A stretch of 64,000 nt of DNA, taken from the NCBI RefSeq assembly GCF_016595235.1, contig NZ_JAENHL010000007.1:1992043-2056042 (forward strand). The letters run 5' to 3'. Shown one piece after another: positions 25,276-34,090 of this stretch. The notes under the pieces were generated by a model that saw nothing but the letters and a program-made list of their open reading frames with translations, ran no database searches and had not been told where the DNA came from. The position numbers and the translations under genes were made by a program. This stretch comes from Taklimakanibacter albus (lineage in GTDB: Bacteria > Pseudomonadota > Alphaproteobacteria > Rhizobiales > Aestuariivirgaceae). Every line of letters starts with the position of its first letter. Position 1 is the first letter of the stretch.

Positions 25276-25964
25276 GTATTGCCGCCGACAATGACGACAA
25301 GCCGCTGACGCTGGCGCGCGAGCGTTTCGAGCGCATCTACAATACGATCCGCGACCGCATCTGCCTGATCGAATATGAGCCGGGCGCGCGCCTTGCCGAA
25401 GAGGAGCTGGCGCGCGAATTCGGCGTCTCGCGCACGCCCTTGCGTCGCGTGCTGAGCCGTCTCGAGGGCGAAGGCCTGCTCGAAAGCCGGCATGGCGTCG
25501 GCACCTTCGTCATCAATGTCGATCTCGACGCCTTGCTTCCCGTCTATCGCTTGCGCATGGAGCTCGCGGCCCTGATGGGCAAGCTCGATCCGATCCCGCG
25601 AACGCCGGAGGATCTCGCCCGCGTGCGCGCCTTGCTCGGCCGCTGCGACGCGCTCATCCAGGCCCCGGACCCCAAGGCCTATGCCCGGCTCAATATGGAT
25701 TTCTTCCATGAGCTCGCGGCGATGATCGGCAACCAGCCGCTGCGCGAGATCTCCGAACGCCTCTATTTCCTGACCAACCGCGTCTGGCTCCGATCGGCGC
25801 CATTGCTCGACCTCAAGGACGAGGTCGCCGTTTTCCGCCGCGAAGTGGCCGACATCCTCGCCGCCATGGAGCTCGGCGACTGGGAAAGTGTCGGTTATAT
25901 CCGGCGCAGCCACATCGCCATGTGGGTTCGCCGCATGCAGCAGCATCAGGAAGAAGGAAGATGA
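25272..25964 (+). CDS. GntR family regulator, FCD-type
   Basis: A 230-residue regulator. The winged helix spans residues 15-75 (IRDRICLIEYEPGARLAEEELAREFGVSRTPLRRVL in part), followed by an all-helical FCD domain with MDFFHELAAMIGN, where the histidines and aspartate of FCD proteins usually bind a metal and a carboxylate ligand. It is translationally coupled to ehuA, so it probably senses ectoine or a breakdown product and controls ehu/eut. The last 19 bases overlap the convergent hydrolase gene. Confidence 0.9.
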   Translation: MSIAADNDDKPLTLARERFERIYNTIRDRICLIEYEPGARLAEEELAREFGVSRTPLRRVLSRLEGEGLLESRHGVGTFVINVDLDALLPVYRLRMELAALMGKLDPIPRTPEDLARVRALLGRCDALIQAPDPKAYARLNMDFFHELAAMIGNQPLREISERLYFLTNRVWLRSAPLLDLKDEVAVFRREVADILAAMELGDWESVGYIRRSHIAMWVRRMQQHQEEGR

Positions 25965-26692
25965 CAGCCGGCCTTGCGCAGCCCGGCCAGATATTCATCG
26001 ATCAGCTGCCTGTAGCGCACCGGCCCGAAGCTCGGGAAATGGCCGCCATGCACGATGCTCACCGGCAGTGACCGGATACGCTCGAAGGTCGCCTGATAGT
26101 CACGACGGTCCGAATGATAGGCATCGTCGATCAGCGGCCCGTCATAGACGACATCGCCCGACAGGAAGATGCCGGTCTTGCGCTCGAAGAGCCCGATGCC
26201 ACCCGGTGAGTGGCCGGGCGTGTGGATGACCTCGAAGGCGCGGTCGCCCAGATCGACGATGTCGCCGGCCTTGAGGATACGTTCCGCCGGCGCCGGCTTG
26301 ATGCGATAGGCTTCCGTTTTCCAGCCTTCGGGCGCTCGGTCGAACATCTCTTCCGTCGCATAATTGTCGGCACAGGTCAGCTCGTTACGCGGGTCGGCGA
26401 GAATGGCGGCTTCGGCTTCATGCACCGCCCGGTCGGGGAACTCATGATGGCAGCCGATATGATCGAAATGCGTATGGCTCGCGACGCATAAAAGCGGTCG
26501 CTCACGCACCAGCGCCACATGCCGGCGCAGGCTGAAATGTCCGAGCCCTGAATCAAACAGCAAATCGCGGTCGCGCCCGCGCACATGCCACATATTGCAG
26601 CGATAGAAGGGCTTGATCCACGGTTCATGGATGAGGGTCACGTCGTCCGCGAGGCGGATCGTCTCATACCAGTCGGTGGCGGAAACCCTCAT
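25946..26692 (-). CDS. MBL-fold metallo-hydrolase coupled to importer
   Basis: A 248-residue metallo-beta-lactamase-fold hydrolase. The zinc motif HTHFDH is at residues 73-78, with HTPGHSPGG and LSGDVVYDG further on, so both metal sites look complete. There is no signal peptide, so it acts in the cytoplasm. Its ATG at 26692 overlaps the stop of the ATPase gene by four bases, making it the last gene of the importer operon; it probably hydrolyses an ester, lactone or amide brought in by that importer. The substrate is unknown. Confidence 0.88.
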   Translation of the reverse strand: MRVSATDWYETIRLADDVTLIHEPWIKPFYRCNMWHVRGRDRDLLFDSGLGHFSLRRHVALVRERPLLCVASHTHFDHIGCHHEFPDRAVHEAEAAILADPRNELTCADNYATEEMFDRAPEGWKTEAYRIKPAPAERILKAGDIVDLGDRAFEVIHTPGHSPGGIGLFERKTGIFLSGDVVYDGPLIDDAYHSDRRDYQATFERIRSLPVSIVHGGHFPSFGPVRYRQLIDEYLAGLRKAGCHLPSS

Positions 26693-27735
26693 CGCGTCAG
26701 CACCAGCACATGTTTGGGATCACAGGCGAAATGAACCATATCACCCGTCTGCACTACAGCATCGGCGGGCAGACGCGCCAGCAGCATCAGGCTCTCGTCC
26801 TTGACGAGACTTGCGGTGACACGTTTGAAGCTGCCTTGGAAGACGACATCGCTGACGCGGCCTTCGCCGAGTGGCAACAGCTGCTTCTGGTCGATGACGA
26901 CATGTTCGGGCCGGAGCGCCAGAACGATCTCGCTGCCGGGCTTGACGTCGGTTGCAAGCTGCCAGCGGCCGAAGACGGTCTCGATCTCGCCTGAGCCGAT
27001 GACGCGGCCAGAGAAGATCGTGCTTTCGCCCATGAAGGTGGCGCTGAAGCGGCTCGCCGGCTTCGAATAGACGCGTTCGGCCGGACCTTCATCCTCGATA
27101 CGGCCATTGCTCATCACGACGCAGTGGTCGGCGAGCGCCATCGCCTCTTCCTGGTCATGCGTCACATGGACGAAGGCAGTGCCGACCCGCTTCTGGATCG
27201 CCTTCAGCTCTTCCTGCATCTGGCGCCGGAGCTTGAGATCGAGCGCGCCCAGAGGTTCGTCGAGCAGAAGCACCGACGGCTCGACCACCAACGCACGGGC
27301 GAGCGCCACGCGCTGGCGCTGGCCGCCCGAGAGCTGATGCGGCTTCTTGCCGAAGGCTTCCGGCAGGCCGACAAGCTTCAGCACCTCTTGCGCCCGCTTG
27401 TCACGCTCAGAGGAAGCGACGCCGCGCATACGCAGGCCAAAGCCGACATTGGCGCCGACCGTCATATGGGGAAACAGCGCATAGTCCTGGAACACCGTCG
27501 TGGTCGGCCGCTTGGCCGGCGGCATGCCAGTGCAATCCTGTCCTTCGATCAGCACCTGGCCGGTGGTCGGGACCAGGAAGCCACCCAGGATTGACAGCAA
27601 GGTCGTCTTGCCCGAGCCCGAAGGACCGAGCAGCACTGTGTAGCTCCGGGGCGCGATATCGAGTGAGACATCATCGAGGGCGCACATGGCGCCGAATTTC
27701 TGCGAGACGGATTTGACCTGGACCAGTGGTGTCAT
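26689..27735 (-). CDS. Polyamine-type ABC transporter ATP-binding protein (PotA-like)
   Basis: A 348-residue nucleotide-binding subunit with a C-terminal TOBE/OB regulatory domain (residues 240-348), as in PotA. Walker [11 protein letters not shown]-loop VFQDYALFPHMTV, signature LSGGQRQR and Walker B VLLLDEPLGALDLK are visible. It lies between the permease PotC-like gene and the hydrolase gene, overlapping both by four bases. Substrates of this class include polyamines, opines and related cationic compounds. Confidence 0.92.
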   Translation of the reverse strand: MTPLVQVKSVSQKFGAMCALDDVSLDIAPRSYTVLLGPSGSGKTTLLSILGGFLVPTTGQVLIEGQDCTGMPPAKRPTTTVFQDYALFPHMTVGANVGFGLRMRGVASSERDKRAQEVLKLVGLPEAFGKKPHQLSGGQRQRVALARALVVEPSVLLLDEPLGALDLKLRRQMQEELKAIQKRVGTAFVHVTHDQEEAMALADHCVVMSNGRIEDEGPAERVYSKPASRFSATFMGESTIFSGRVIGSGEIETVFGRWQLATDVKPGSEIVLALRPEHVVIDQKQLLPLGEGRVSDVVFQGSFKRVTASLVKDESLMLLARLPADAVVQTGDMVHFACDPKHVLVLTR

Positions 27736-28514
27736 GATCTGGATTTCCGGAAGAAGACGAGTTCGAACAGGAGCACGAAGGCGATCGACACCAGGAAGAC
27801 GAGCGAGCCGACCGCATTGGTCTTGGGGTTCAGGCCGGAGCGCAGCAAGTTCCAGATCTCGACCGGCAAGGTGGTGTCGAAGCGGGTGAGCAGGAACGAG
27901 ATGACGAATTCATCCCAGGAGAACGTCATCGACAGGAAGAAGCTCGCGAACAAGGCCGGCCACAGCATCGGCGCGGTGACCAGCGTCAGCACCTGCCATT
28001 CCTTGGCGCCCAGATCGCGCGCGGCGCGTTCGATATTCGCCTGATGCTCGCCCATCTGGCTGTAGAGAATGGCGAAGCAGAGCGGCAGGTTGATCACGAC
28101 ATGTCCGATGCCGGCGGCGGTGAGCGATTTGGGAAAGCCGATGCTGTTGAAGAGGACGAGGAGCCCCATGCCGATGATGAGATAGCTCACCGTCAGCGGC
28201 AGGGTGATGAGGCCGCGCATGAGGGCGGAGGCCGGCAGCCGGAAGCGCGCGAATCCCCAGGCGGCGAGGAAACCCAAAAGTGTCGCTACCGCCGAGGAGA
28301 TCACGGCGACGGCCAGCGAATTGAGAAGCGCCGAAGTGAGGCGTGCATCACCGAGCACCGCCTGGTACCAGCGCAAGGACGGACCGCTGAAGGGCGGGAT
28401 CGGAAAGGACGTGGCCTGGAAGGAAAACAGGACGAGCGTCACCACCGGCAGGAAGATGAAGCCATAGATGAGAACGGCGTAGATGATGGTGGCGAGGCGG
28501 ATCGCGCTGCGCAT
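27732..28514 (-). CDS. ABC transporter permease (PotC-like)
   Basis: A 260-residue inner-membrane permease with six predicted helices. The N-terminal IIYAVLIYGFIFLPVVTLVL helix, the PFSGPSLRWYQAV segment and the coupling loop (NIERAARDLGAKEWQVL) fit PotC/YdcV relatives. It overlaps the ATPase start by four bases and follows the other permease stop by one base. Confidence 0.92.
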   Translation of the reverse strand: MRSAIRLATIIYAVLIYGFIFLPVVTLVLFSFQATSFPIPPFSGPSLRWYQAVLGDARLTSALLNSLAVAVISSAVATLLGFLAAWGFARFRLPASALMRGLITLPLTVSYLIIGMGLLVLFNSIGFPKSLTAAGIGHVVINLPLCFAILYSQMGEHQANIERAARDLGAKEWQVLTLVTAPMLWPALFASFFLSMTFSWDEFVISFLLTRFDTTLPVEIWNLLRSGLNPKTNAVGSLVFLVSIAFVLLFELVFFRKSRS

Positions 28515-28515
28515 A

Positions 28516-29361
28516 TCAGGCCCGCTCGATCTTGAGCCAGCGGGCGCAGGCGAGATAGGCGACCGTCACCACCAGCATGAGCAGGATCGACAAGGCGGAG
28601 GCGAGCGGGAAGTCGCCGCGCCGGCCGATCTGCAGCATGATGAGCTGCGGCATCAGCAGTTCATTGTTACCTCCGAGAATTTGCGGCGTGATGTAGTCCC
28701 CGGTCGCGAGCACGAAAGTGAGAAAGGCGCCGACCATGATGCCGGGCAGGGTCAATGGCAGAATGATATGCAGGAAAGTCCTGACCGGCCCGGCGCCCAG
28801 ATCGGCGGCGGCCTTGCGGTAGCTCGGGCTCAGCTGCTTGAGATTGGCGAAGATCGTCAGCGTCAGCAGCATCACGAAGAAATGCACGAAGCCGGTGACA
28901 GTGGCGAAACGCGTATTGGCGAGCTGGATCGGTTCGGCGATGAGGCCCAGCTGCACCAGCGTATTGTTGACGACACCCTTCTCAGCGAGCACCAGCAGCC
29001 AGCTATAAGAGCGCACCACATAGGAGGTCCAGAAAGGCAGGATCGCCAGGATGAGGGCCAGCCGCTGCCAGCGCTCGGGGATCTGTTCGGCAAGGATCCA
29101 GGCGAAGGGATAAGCGAGCAGGATCGAAATCACCGTCACGATCGCTGTGACTTCGAGCGAATTGAACAGCGCCCGATAATAGCTCGGATCGGTGAAGAAC
29201 TGCTGGTAGTTGGCGAGCGAGAAGCCGCCGCCCTTCACCGTGACGCTCACCAGCGCCATGGCGATGAAGGGCGCGGCGAAGAAGGCCAGCGTCCACAGGA
29301 GTGCCGGCCCCACCGCCACCCAAGGCACGGCGCCGCCACGGGCATTCGCGCTTTGCGTCAT
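28516..29361 (-). CDS. ABC transporter permease (PotB-like)
   Basis: A 281-residue permease with six helices, matching PotB/YdcU relatives: a long first periplasmic loop (FSLANYQQFFTDPSYYRAL), the LPFWTSYVVRSYSWLL motif and the coupling loop YRKAAADLGAGPVRTF. It is the first membrane gene after the binding protein, separated from it by only 31 bases, which contain no more than a small imperfect hairpin (CTGAGGTC/GACCTTCAG). Confidence 0.92.
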   Translation of the reverse strand: MTQSANARGGAVPWVAVGPALLWTLAFFAAPFIAMALVSVTVKGGGFSLANYQQFFTDPSYYRALFNSLEVTAIVTVISILLAYPFAWILAEQIPERWQRLALILAILPFWTSYVVRSYSWLLVLAEKGVVNNTLVQLGLIAEPIQLANTRFATVTGFVHFFVMLLTLTIFANLKQLSPSYRKAAADLGAGPVRTFLHIILPLTLPGIMVGAFLTFVLATGDYITPQILGGNNELLMPQLIMLQIGRRGDFPLASALSILLMLVVTVAYLACARWLKIERA

Positions 29362-29392
29362 CAGACAGTCCGCCTGAGGTCAGACCTTCAGA

Positions 29393-30466
29393 CTACTGCG
29401 CCTGCAGCATCTGGGTCCACACATCCTGCATCTGCTTGTCGAGCTTCTCGTCGGGCGCCGGATAGAGCTGGGCGCGGGCGAGGAAGCCCGGCTGCTCGTC
29501 GAAGCGCAGCACCTTCTTCTGCTCATCGGTGAGCGTCGCCTTCTGGTTCGACGGCATGCCCCAATAGCAGGATGAGGTGGCGAGCCGCGCCTGGCCTTCC
29601 GGGCTCAGCACATATTGGATGAATTTGAGCGCCGCATCCTTCTTCTGGCTGGCCGCCAGCATGGCGAGCGACTGCGACCAGAGAATGCCGCCTTCTTTCG
29701 GGATTGAGAAGTCGAGCGCCGGATTCTCCTTGGCGAGTCCGGCCGTCACCCATTCGCCGCCGCCGACCAGGATGTCGACCTCGCCGGTGGCAAGCGCCGT
29801 CTGGCTGGCGGTCACCTCGCCGACGAGCTTGGCATTGGCTTTCATCTTGAGGAGCACGTCCTTGATGGCGGGCAGATCGGCCTCGGTGAGGTCGGCGGTC
29901 TTCTTGCCGGCGGCCAGCGCCGCCATGCCCATCACCGGGAGATAATAGTCATAGATGGCGATGCGGCCCTTGTATTTGTCGCTCACCAGCGACTGCAGCG
30001 TCTGCATGTCGCTGCCGTCGACCTTATCCTTGTTGAAGCCGATAGTGTTGTAGCCGAATTTCTCGGTGATGCCGTAGCGCTTGCCGTCGAGCTTGGTGAA
30101 GGCATCGAGAACCACTTGTGGATAGAGATCGCCGAAGGGCAGCTTGTCCTCGGGCAGCGGTTCGAACAGCCCCTTCTCGACGCCGCGGCGCACGTCGATG
30201 GAATCGATCACCATCACGTCCCAGTCGCCGGGTTGCGACTGATCGAGCAGCGCCATGCCGGCGCCGGTGCCTTCGAATTCCTTCACATTCACCTTGATGC
30301 CGCTCGCATCCTCGAAGGGTTTCAGGAATTCGGGCGCCGAGTGATCGCACCAGACCAGCGCATTGATCTCCTCCGCGAGCGCCGGCGAAAGGCCGAGCGC
30401 CACAAGGGCGGTGGCGGAGAGCGCCAATTTGCGGAAAGCGTTCTTGAAACGCGTCAGAGTTTTCAT
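29393..30466 (-). CDS. Extracellular solute-binding protein (PotD/PotF class)
   Basis: A 357-residue periplasmic protein of the spermidine/putrescine-binding class. A signal peptide (RKLALSATALVALGLSPALA) is cut before EEINALVWCDHSAPEFL. The mature WCDHSAPEFLKPFEDASGI and GKRYGITEKFGYNTIGFN segments are family features. Acidic residues that clamp polyamines in PotD are not clearly conserved, so another ligand such as an opine or an amino-sugar derivative is possible. The gene faces a divergent TetR gene across an 89-bp AT-rich control region. Confidence 0.88.
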   Translation of the reverse strand: MKTLTRFKNAFRKLALSATALVALGLSPALAEEINALVWCDHSAPEFLKPFEDASGIKVNVKEFEGTGAGMALLDQSQPGDWDVMVIDSIDVRRGVEKGLFEPLPEDKLPFGDLYPQVVLDAFTKLDGKRYGITEKFGYNTIGFNKDKVDGSDMQTLQSLVSDKYKGRIAIYDYYLPVMGMAALAAGKKTADLTEADLPAIKDVLLKMKANAKLVGEVTASQTALATGEVDILVGGGEWVTAGLAKENPALDFSIPKEGGILWSQSLAMLAASQKKDAALKFIQYVLSPEGQARLATSSCYWGMPSNQKATLTDEQKKVLRFDEQPGFLARAQLYPAPDEKLDKQMQDVWTQMLQAQ

Positions 30467-30501
30467 GTCTGCTCCTCCCAGAATTTATGTTATGAAATAA
30501 A

Positions 30502-30531
30502 AAATGAACCATTTCTAAAATTGAGTCAATT
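30502..30531. promoter_or_regulatory. Twin palindromes, probable TetR operators
   Basis: AAATG-AAC-CATTT (30502-30514) and AATTGA-G-TCAATT (30519-30531) are related 13-mers with centres 17 bp apart, fitting AAWTGARYCAWTT. They lie between the divergent binding-protein and TetR genes. The arrangement suits two TetR dimers controlling both directions. Confidence 0.6.
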
Positions 30532-30555
30532 CCAAAAATATGCCAGAGTGAGTCC

Positions 30556-31179
30556 ATGACAGGACTGCGCGCACGCCAGAAGGCCGACCGGCATCAGCGG
30601 ATTCTACAGGCCGCATCAGAGCTATTTCGCAGCTCCGGCTACGAAGGCGCCAAGATCGAGGCTATCGCCTCTCTGGCCGAGGTTTCAATCGGCACGATCT
30701 ATAATTACTACGAGAACAAGGGTGACCTGCTCGTCGCCATCGTCGCCATGGAGGTCAACGAGGTTCTCAATGCCGGACACCAGGTGATCGAGAACCCGCC
30801 CGCCCATGTCGCCAAGGCGGTCGACAAGCTCGTCATCGGCTATATCGAACATTCCCTCGTCTATCTGAGCAAGGAAATGTGGCGCCAGGCGATGGCGATC
30901 TCGACGCAGCAGCCGGAAAGCCCGTTCGGCAAGACTTATGGCGATCTCGACCGGGCGCTGACCGACCAGACCTGCGCGCTGATCAAGCGCCTGCAGGAAT
31001 TGAAGCTGGTCCACCGTGACATCGATGCGAAGAGCGTCGGCGAGATGATCTTCAACAACACCAATATGATGTTCACCGTCTTCGTGAAGACCGAAGCCAT
31101 GACCATCGCCGAACTGCGCGCCGCCATCCGCCGGCAGAACAAGCTCTTGCTCGACGCCGCGGCGACGGAAAAAGATTAA
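30556..31179 (+). CDS. TetR family transcriptional regulator
   Basis: A 207-residue repressor. The helix-turn-helix occupies residues 10-55 (ILQAASELFRSSGYEGAKIE, VSIGTIYNYYENKGDLL) and an all-helical ligand domain follows. Being divergent from the importer/hydrolase operon with twin palindromes between, it is the likely controller of that operon and of itself. The start codon is ATG at 30556; sequence before it is AT-rich with a GAG-type ribosome site only (CAGAGTG). Its ligand should be the imported compound or its hydrolysis product. Confidence 0.9.
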   Translation: MTGLRARQKADRHQRILQAASELFRSSGYEGAKIEAIASLAEVSIGTIYNYYENKGDLLVAIVAMEVNEVLNAGHQVIENPPAHVAKAVDKLVIGYIEHSLVYLSKEMWRQAMAISTQQPESPFGKTYGDLDRALTDQTCALIKRLQELKLVHRDIDAKSVGEMIFNNTNMMFTVFVKTEAMTIAELRAAIRRQNKLLLDAAATEKD

Positions 31180-31192
31180 ATCCACTTTCTTT

Positions 31193-31206
31193 TTGCACTG
31201 CAACAA
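31193..31206 (+). promoter_or_regulatory. Fnr/NnrR-type box upstream of nirK
   Basis: TTGCACTGCAACAA fits TTG(A/C)-N6-xCAA with one mismatch. Its centre is 64 bp before the nirK ATG, and TACTCT stands where a -10 would be if the box is centred at -41.5. Probably bound by the regulator encoded at 34167 or by a FixK/Fnr protein. Confidence 0.5.
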
Positions 31207-31263
31207 AGACCGTCTGCGCGGTCACACCTACTCTTCCCGTCATGACATCTTTGATGGAGGAGA

Positions 31264-32370
31264 ATGTCGATGCTGACACGCCGCGAAGCTCTGTGGGCAG
31301 GCGCGATGGGAGCGGCCGCTGCCGCCTCCCTGCCCTTCGCCCCGACACCGGTTCAGGCCGCCGAGATTGCCGGCCTGGCGCGCGAGAAGATCACCCTGAT
31401 TGCCCCGCCATTCGTGCATGGCCACAAGCAGGTCGCGACCGACGGCCCGAAGGTGGTCGAGTTCACCCTGACCATCGAGGAGAAGCCCTTCGTCATCGAC
31501 CCCGATGGCACCAGGATCTGGGCCATGACCTATAATGGCAGCATGCCCGGCCCGATGATGGTCGTTCACCAGGGCGACTATGTCGAGATCACCTTGATCA
31601 ATCCGGCGAGCAACGAGCTGCCGCATAATATCGACTTCCACGGCGCGACCGGCGCCTTGGGCGGCGGCGCGCTGACCGAGATCAATCCCGGCGAGCAGGC
31701 GGTGCTGCGCTTCAAGGCGACCCGCCCCGGCACCTTTGTCTATCATTGCGCGCCACCCGGCATGATTCCCTGGCATGTCGTTTCAGGCATGAGCGGCGTG
31801 CTGATGGTGCTGCCGCGCGACGGCCTGAAGGACGGAGACGGCAATCCGCTCAAATATGACCGCATCTTCTATGTCGGCGAGCACGACCTCTATGTCCCAC
31901 GCGACGGCGACGGCAAATACAAGGCCTATGACTCGATCGGCGAGAGCTACGAGGACACGTTGAAGGTGATGCGCGGCTTGATCCCGACCCATGTCGTGTT
32001 CAACGGCGCCGTCGCTTCGCTCACCGGCGACAAGGCGCTCAAGGCCAAGGTCGGCGAGACCGTGCTGATGGTGCATGCGCAAGCCAATCGCGATACCCGC
32101 CCACATCTGATCGGCGGCCATGGCGATTTCGTCTGGGAGATGGGCAAGTTCAACAACCCGCCGGCGCGTGATCTCGAGACCTGGTTCATCCGCGGCGGAT
32201 CGGCGGGAGCGGCGCTCTACACGTTCCTGCAGCCCGGCCTTTACGCCTATGTGAACCACAATCTGATCGAGGCGGCCGAGCTTGGCGCGACCGCGCATGT
32301 GATGGTGGATGGCGAATGGAACGACGACCTGATGACCCAGGTCGTAGCCCCGGGTCCGATCCCGGCCTGA
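31264..32370 (+). CDS. nirK: Copper-containing nitrite reductase NirK
   Basis: A 368-residue two-cupredoxin-domain enzyme reducing nitrite to NO in the periplasm. Type-1 copper ligands are H121, C162, H171 and M176; type-2 ligands are H126, H161 and, from the neighbouring subunit, H332; catalytic D124 and H281 are present. The signal is twin-arginine-like (TRREALWAG) with a cut near VQAAE. GGAGGAG is just before the ATG at 31264; ATG at 31270 is an alternative. Nearby nnrS, pseudoazurin and nnrR genes complete the set; no NO or N2O reductase gene is in the window. Confidence 0.96.
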   Translation: MSMLTRREALWAGAMGAAAAASLPFAPTPVQAAEIAGLAREKITLIAPPFVHGHKQVATDGPKVVEFTLTIEEKPFVIDPDGTRIWAMTYNGSMPGPMMVVHQGDYVEITLINPASNELPHNIDFHGATGALGGGALTEINPGEQAVLRFKATRPGTFVYHCAPPGMIPWHVVSGMSGVLMVLPRDGLKDGDGNPLKYDRIFYVGEHDLYVPRDGDGKYKAYDSIGESYEDTLKVMRGLIPTHVVFNGAVASLTGDKALKAKVGETVLMVHAQANRDTRPHLIGGHGDFVWEMGKFNNPPARDLETWFIRGGSAGAALYTFLQPGLYAYVNHNLIEAAELGATAHVMVDGEWNDDLMTQVVAPGPIPA

Positions 32371-32373
32371 GTG

Positions 32374-33576
32374 TCAGGCGGGCGCGGCGAGAGGCTGCGC
32401 CCGCTTTCTGGGCTTGAGTAGGAGAGGCGCGAAGAAGACGGAAAATCCCAGAAAGGCCACAGCCCAGGTCACGCCGGAGAACGGCATCAGCCCGGCGAGG
32501 GAAGGATGACAGGCGGCGGCGAGCCGCAGCAACGCCGCGACGATGACCGCCAGAAGGATCAGACACGTGCCTGGTCCGGCTTTGAGCGCTTGCCCCGTAT
32601 GGCCGAGCGTGGCGCGGGTCATCACCGCGAGCGTCATCGCGCCGATGGCGCCTGAGCCGAAGGCGTGAATGCCGGCCGCCGCTGGGACGAGATCAGGCGC
32701 CAGGGCTGCAAGTCCATTAAGCAGAAAGCCGAGGGGCACAAAGGCATAGGCGACATGCAGGATGAGCACCAGCGGATCGCGCCAGGTGCGATAACCGGCC
32801 CAGCGCAGAAGGCGCGCGGCATTGAGGCCGGCGGCGAGGATCAGCAGCACGCCGGTCTCGGCATGCTCGGGCACAAAGGTCCAGGCCGCCAGCGTTACCG
32901 CCGAGAACAGGGTCACCCCCGCGTCGAAGCGATTGAACGAAATGGGAAGGCGTCCCGGATTCTCGCGCATGAGCCAGTTATGGGTGAAGCTCGGAATGAT
33001 GCGCCCGCCAATGACCATGATGAGCACGATGACGGCACCAAGGCCGAGCCTGCGGCTGAAATCGGTGATGCCATACTGGCTGGCCTCCCAATGAAACAGG
33101 AGATTCGCCGCGAACAGCATGCTGACCGGCGCCAGGACTTTGAGATTGCGCCAGTTCTTGCCGGCGATGATCTCGCGCGCCGCCACCATGACCACGGCGA
33201 GGAGGAAGGCGCCATCGATCGCGGCCGCGATCATCCAGCCTGTCTCCTCCGAACAGAACACCGCAACCCGACCGGCGAGCCAGAGCAGCACGAGGCCGAG
33301 CAGCGGCAGGCCTTGCACCGGCAGGCGCCCGGTCCAGTTGGGAATGGCGGTGAGCAGGAAGCCGGTCATGACTGCGGGCAGATAGCCGAACAGCATCTCA
33401 TGCACATGCCAATCGATCGGCGCGAACAAGCTCCTGGTGGCGAGCTCGCCATGGAAGAGCGGCAACCAGAAGACGATCGCGAACCCCGCCTGGAGTGCCC
33501 CCAGCAGGAAGAATGGCCGGAAGCCGTAAGAGAGGACTGCCGGATAATTGCCAGGCCTGACGCGCGCGATCGCCAT
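32374..33576 (-). CDS. nnrS: NnrS family haem-copper membrane protein
   Basis: A 400-residue membrane protein with about twelve helices. The FRPFFLLGALQAGFAI start and the HVHEMLFGYLPAVMTGFLLT and PNWTGRLPVQG motifs are those of NnrS, a haem- and copper-binding protein linked to NO metabolism and protection. Its gene is convergent with nirK (three bases between stops) and follows the pseudoazurin gene on the minus strand by 13 bases, so it is probably transcribed with the latter. Confidence 0.92.
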   Translation of the reverse strand: MAIARVRPGNYPAVLSYGFRPFFLLGALQAGFAIVFWLPLFHGELATRSLFAPIDWHVHEMLFGYLPAVMTGFLLTAIPNWTGRLPVQGLPLLGLVLLWLAGRVAVFCSEETGWMIAAAIDGAFLLAVVMVAAREIIAGKNWRNLKVLAPVSMLFAANLLFHWEASQYGITDFSRRLGLGAVIVLIMVIGGRIIPSFTHNWLMRENPGRLPISFNRFDAGVTLFSAVTLAAWTFVPEHAETGVLLILAAGLNAARLLRWAGYRTWRDPLVLILHVAYAFVPLGFLLNGLAALAPDLVPAAAGIHAFGSGAIGAMTLAVMTRATLGHTGQALKAGPGTCLILLAVIVAALLRLAAACHPSLAGLMPFSGVTWAVAFLGFSVFFAPLLLKPRKRAQPLAAPA

Positions 33577-33589
33577 GGGTTTAACGTCC

Positions 33590-34030
33590 TCAGTTGTTCG
33601 GCGGCATCTCCGCGAAGATCGCCTCGAACCGCTTCTTGGCGAAGCCCGGATGCTTCACGGCCTTCGCCGTATCGAGATTGACCGGCTTTCCGGCCACCGC
33701 CAGAAACACCATGCCCATGCCGTAATGGGGCGTGCATTTGACGCCATAGACGCCTTCCTGGCCGAGCGTGAGCGTGAAGGTCTCGTTCACCGCGCTTTTG
33801 AAGCTTGCCGCCCCTTCCGGCAGCATGCCCTTGATCGCTTCGGCATTGTGCGACTTGTCGGTGGGAATGAAAGTGATCGTGTCGCCGGGCACCGCCGCGA
33901 CGAAATCCGGTTCGAACACCATGGTTCCCTTGGCACCCTTGTTGAGCATGTGGACCTGATGATCCGCTGCGAGCGCATCGCCCGCGCCGAGCACCAGGAG
34001 GGCGGCCAACGGCAGGGCCAGAATTCTCAT
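33590..34030 (-). CDS. Pseudoazurin
   Basis: A 146-residue blue-copper electron carrier, probably donating electrons to NirK. The signal peptide is residues 1-21 (cut after GDALAA). Copper ligands in the precursor are H61, C99, H102 and M107, in the CTPHYGMGM loop. The ATG at 34030 has GGAGAC seven bases before it and gives the normal size; the frame is open much further back, across the control region and into the opposite gene, and this extension is discarded. Confidence 0.94.
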   Translation of the reverse strand: MRILALPLAALLVLGAGDALAADHQVHMLNKGAKGTMVFEPDFVAAVPGDTITFIPTDKSHNAEAIKGMLPEGAASFKSAVNETFTLTLGQEGVYGVKCTPHYGMGMVFLAVAGKPVNLDTAKAVKHPGFAKKRFEAIFAEMPPNN

Positions 34031-34090
34031 GACACAGTCTCCATTCGCTTCGTTACGGCCAACTATTGACTTGTCCCGCCCTCTCTGACT

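Noticed and set aside
31193-31203. TTGCACTGCAA as a free-standing 11-bp palindrome for another regulator
   Set aside because: The Fnr/NnrR reading (31193-31206) explains it better, given its distance from nirK and the -10-like TACTCT.
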